Assembly (NCBI GenBank): GCA_031264205.1
Contig: JAISEH010000025.1
Span: 1 to 7,828 of the forward strand
Direction of reading: 5' to 3'
Source of the DNA: Candidatus Margulisiibacteriota bacterium
Lineage (GTDB): Bacteria; Margulisbacteria; Termititenacia; Termititenacales; Termititenacaceae
DNA length: 7,828 nucleotides
Below are positions 6,021-7,828 of this stretch, piece by piece. The stretch's first letter is position 1, and each line of letters opens with the position of its first letter. The notes under the pieces were generated by a model. The model had not been told where the DNA came from and made no database searches. It worked only from the letters and a program-made list of their open reading frames with translations. The position numbers were made by a program, and so were the translations under genes.

Positions 6021-6657
6021 CCACCGCCGCGGTTTCGGCGCGCAGAATGCGGCCGCCCAGCGAAAAAGCCAGAGCGTTGACCGCCAGATAATTTAGTTCA
6101 CGCGGCGCAAAACCGGACTCCGGCCCGATAACCAGCGTGGCATCATCCGCAAAGTCCGGCCATTTTTGCTCCGCCGCCGGATGCGCGTAATAAATATTTG
6201 GAAATTTGCCGGCTAATTCCGGCAGCTCGATTTTTTCTATTTCTGGCAAATGATTACGCCGCGACTGACAGACCGCCGACACGATAATTTTTTGCCAGCG
6301 TTCCAATTTAGACCCCGCAAAACGCACCGGCGAATTTTCCGCCTCGTACAACCAAAACTTGTAAACACCTATTTCTGTCGCTTTTTGCAGCACATAAGCC
6401 ATTTTGTCGTTTTTCAACAGCGGCAAAACCAGCTGCAATTTCTGCGCCGGCTCGTTATTTTCCGTATATTCTTTCTGTAACTTTGCGCTCAGGGATTTTT
6501 TTTCTATATGTTCTATTTGATATACACCGACGCGCCGCTCCTGCACGGACTCAAAAAAATCGCCGGCCTGCAAACGCAAAACTTTAACCAAATATTCAAA
6601 CTCCTCGCCGGACACCCGCGGCGCGGATTCCAGCGGCAGACAAATCCGAAAAAGCAT
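5995..6657 (-). CDS. rsmE: 16S rRNA m3U1498 methyltransferase RsmE
   Basis: This 220-residue protein of the SPOUT/RsmE family methylates N3 of U1498 in 16S rRNA, on the assembled small subunit, with SAM. The N-terminal PUA-like part carries EYLVKVLRLQAGDFFE (21-36). The C-terminal knotted domain has KNDKMAYVLQKATEIGV (82-98), the ERWQKI...QSRRNHLPEI region (119-140), IGPESGFAPREL (177-188) and LGGRILRAETAAVA (200-213), which forms the SAM-binding knot. IGPESGF differs slightly from the more usual IGPEGGF. The length is near the family norm, somewhat short. The start at 6657 gives the usual MLFRI-like opening. It has no Shine-Dalgarno, but a perfect TATAAT lies 6 nt upstream. It is convergent with the SDR gene and divergent from 6705. 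Confidence 0.93.
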   Translation of the reverse strand: MLFRICLPLESAPRVSGEEFEYLVKVLRLQAGDFFESVQERRVGVYQIEHIEKKSLSAKLQKEYTENNEPAQKLQLVLPLLKNDKMAYVLQKATEIGVYKFWLYEAENSPVRFAGSKLERWQKIIVSAVCQSRRNHLPEIEKIELPELAGKFPNIYYAHPAAEQKWPDFADDATLVIGPESGFAPRELNYLAVNALAFSLGGRILRAETAAVAITARILF

Positions 6658-6663
6658 AAATTT

Positions 6664-6669
6664 ATTATA
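6664..6669 (-). promoter_or_regulatory. -10 box of rsmE, leaderless arrangement
   Basis: A perfect TATAAT on the minus strand is followed by six bases (AAATTT) and then the rsmE ATG. Transcription starting about 7 nt past the box would begin at the start codon itself. No good -35 is seen at 17 nt (CCCAGA). Confidence 0.55.
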
Positions 6670-6692
6670 GTATAAAATGCGTGCTTTCTGGG

Positions 6693-6698
6693 TATACT
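6693..6698 (+). promoter_or_regulatory. -10-like box of the 6705 gene, leaderless arrangement
   Basis: TATACT is followed by TCTCCC and the ATG at 6705. No Shine-Dalgarno is present, and no clear -35 is found. It mirrors the rsmE start on the other side of a 47-bp divergent gap. Confidence 0.45.
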
Positions 6699-6704
6699 TC
6701 TCCC

Positions 6705-7196
6705 ATGGACAAAAGCTATCTCCATACGGCGGCCACGGCCAACAAACAATACCAAAAATATCTTGAGGATTTCGGCCTGATTTTCCGCGAGTCTTTCAAT
6801 GCCGGCAAAGATATTGCGGCGTATATTTTGCGCGATCTCCAGAGTGAGAACAATCCTGAGATCGGCCGCGCGCTGATCGAGTCCATGTTTTCGCATCACC
6901 TGACTACGATCGCCTCGCTGAAAATCATCGTCAAAATACTTTATGTCACCGGCCATATTCAGGCTTACCGCCACAATACTTATCACGCGCTGAAAAAAGA
7001 GATCGACGAGGCGTTGAAAAAAGTCAGCGGCACCAAAGCCGAGCTGGTGCAAAAAAAATATCCCCAATTGCTGGAAAAACTCAATAAAGAAAAGAGCGCG
7101 GTCAAAGACCGGCCAAACCTTGCGGACAAAACCGCCGCGGCCGGTGACATCGTCGACACTATCAATCGGCAGTATATCAATTTCGTTAAAAAGTAA
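6705..7196 (+). CDS. Hypothetical helical protein, unrecognised family
   Basis: The product is 163 residues from the ATG at 6705. The frame extends to a GTG at 6681, but that start has no Shine-Dalgarno, and the ATG fits the nearby -10 box better. The sequence is mostly predicted helix: an N-terminal tyrosine-rich stretch (SYLHTAATANKQYQKYLEDF), a middle section around HHLTTIASLKIIVKILYVTGH (about 65-85), and a lysine-rich second half (KKEIDEALKKVSGTKAE) that could form a coiled coil. There is no signal peptide or clear membrane helix. I recognise no domain. The PflX-like gene starts 13 bp after its stop, so the two may be co-transcribed unless the box at 7198 drives the second gene on its own. 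Confidence 0.7.
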   Translation: MDKSYLHTAATANKQYQKYLEDFGLIFRESFNAGKDIAAYILRDLQSENNPEIGRALIESMFSHHLTTIASLKIIVKILYVTGHIQAYRHNTYHALKKEIDEALKKVSGTKAELVQKKYPQLLEKLNKEKSAVKDRPNLADKTAAAGDIVDTINRQYINFVKK

Positions 7197-7197
7197 T

Positions 7198-7203
7198 TAA
7201 AAT
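7198..7203 (+). promoter_or_regulatory. -10-like box before the PflX-like gene
   Basis: TAAAAT is followed by ATTTTC and the ATG at 7210, with no Shine-Dalgarno in between. No convincing -35 is found. It is the fourth start in the window with this spacing. Confidence 0.35.
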
Positions 7204-7209
7204 ATTTTC

Positions 7210-7828
7210 ATGTACGAATTACTGAAACTGGCCAGCCCCTGCCGGCTCTGTCCGCGGCAATGCGGCGTCGACCGCTTGTCCGGCGCGCGCGGTTTTTGTC
7301 AGGCCGGCAAAGAGCTGCTCGTCTCTTATATCGGCAAACATCACGGCGAAGAACCGCCACTCTCCGGCAGTTGCGGCTCTGGCGCGGTGTTTTTCGGGCA
7401 TTGCACAATGTCCTGCGTATTCTGCCAAAACTGGCAGATCAGCCAAGCCCACCGGGAACTGCGGCCGATCACGCCGGAGGAGTTGGCCGCAGAATTTTTG
7501 CGGCTGCAAAACGAGCAAGCACACAATATCAATCTCGTTTCGCCAACGCAGTACGCGCCGTGGATAATCGAAGCTCTGACTCTGGCCAAGCAATCCGGCC
7601 TGACTATTCCGGTCGTTTACAATACCAACGGCTATGAAAGCGCGGAGATACTGGCGCTCCTGGCCGATCATGTGGATATTTATTTGCCAGACCTGAAGTA
7701 TGCCGACAATATCTCCGCGGCGCGTTACTCACAGGTCGCAAATTACGTCGAACATAATCTGGCGGCTGTAAAATTCATGCTGCGACAAAAAGGCCTTTTG
7801 CAACTTAAAAATGATATCGCCGTGCAGG
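7210..7828 (+). CDS. PflX-like radical SAM protein, 3' end outside window
   Basis: An uninterrupted frame of 206 codons runs off the window end. It belongs to the radical SAM proteins related to pyruvate formate-lyase activating enzyme and usually called PflX (COG1313), whose substrate is not known. An N-terminal cysteine set, C11, C14, C18 and C30 (CRLCPRQCGVDRLSG...GFC), is followed by HHGEEPPLSGSCGSGAVFFGHC (44-65) and the radical SAM cluster C65-X3-C69-X2-C72 in HCTMSCVFCQNWQIS. Further on, NINLVSPTQYAPWI (106-119), VVYNTNGYE (135-143) and DIYLPDLKYAD (156-166) match the barrel strands of this family. The start at 7210 (MYELLKLASPC) fits the spacing to the first cysteines. The closeness to the 6705 gene suggests a transcription unit, but no link in function is visible. 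Confidence 0.88.
   Translation, partial: MYELLKLASPCRLCPRQCGVDRLSGARGFCQAGKELLVSYIGKHHGEEPPLSGSCGSGAVFFGHCTMSCVFCQNWQISQAHRELRPITPEELAAEFLRLQNEQAHNINLVSPTQYAPWIIEALTLAKQSGLTIPVVYNTNGYESAEILALLADHVDIYLPDLKYADNISAARYSQVANYVEHNLAAVKFMLRQKGLLQLKNDIAVQ

Noticed and set aside
6008..6042. GC-rich inverted repeat as a terminator for the SDR gene
   Set aside because: It has a 7-bp stem with a 21-nt loop and no U-run, and it lies inside rsmE coding sequence. This is not enough for a terminator call.
6513..7067. Open frame of 184 codons on the minus strand
   Set aside because: It covers parts of rsmE and the 6705 gene in other frames. The translation has no recognisable motif, and rsmE is certain.
7219..7671. 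Open frames on the minus strand, and a plus-strand frame at 7260-7637
   Set aside because: They are shadows of the PflX-like gene, whose cysteine motifs fix the true frame from 7210.

Overview
This window looks like chromosomal DNA from a bacterium of moderate G+C content with tightly packed genes. The core genes are bacterial: leuA, mtaB, rsmE and a LacI-family regulator. The species cannot be fixed from this sequence. An uncultured, candidate-phylum type of genome is a guess, based on how divergent several familiar proteins are and on the two proteins I cannot place. I see no rRNA, tRNA, insertion sequence, phage gene or CRISPR array.

Layout: positions 1-2274 (+) hold an operon-like run whose stop and start codons abut. 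It contains the 3' end of leuA (leucine biosynthesis), a biotin-carboxyl-carrier-like protein whose biotinylated lysine is replaced by glycine, and mtaB (a tRNA methylthiotransferase). mtaB runs into an opposing LacI-type regulator (2218-3183, -), and the two 3' ends overlap by 57 bp. From the AT-rich divergent region, a second rightward block starts. It has a 27-codon ORF with a good Shine-Dalgarno, joined by TAATG to an unrecognised protein (to 3837). Then comes a dTDP-glucose 4,6-dehydratase (RmlB-like, 3929-5098), which overlaps an atypical SDR (5067-6020). This last pair suggests nucleotide-sugar modification, probably for a cell-surface glycan. The SDR overlaps the opposing rsmE (5995-6657, -) by 26 bp. 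Across a 47-bp divergent gap lies an unrecognised helical protein (6705-7196, +). It is followed by the 5' two-thirds or so of a PflX-like radical SAM protein that runs off the window end (7210-7828).

The points most worth a second look are: (1) the carrier protein without its lysine, reminiscent of plant BADC regulators of acetyl-CoA carboxylase; (2) four start codons (lacI, rsmE, 6705 and 7210) with no Shine-Dalgarno but a -10-like hexamer only 6-7 nt upstream, the arrangement expected for leaderless mRNAs; (3) the small leader ORF coupled by TAATG to the unknown gene.
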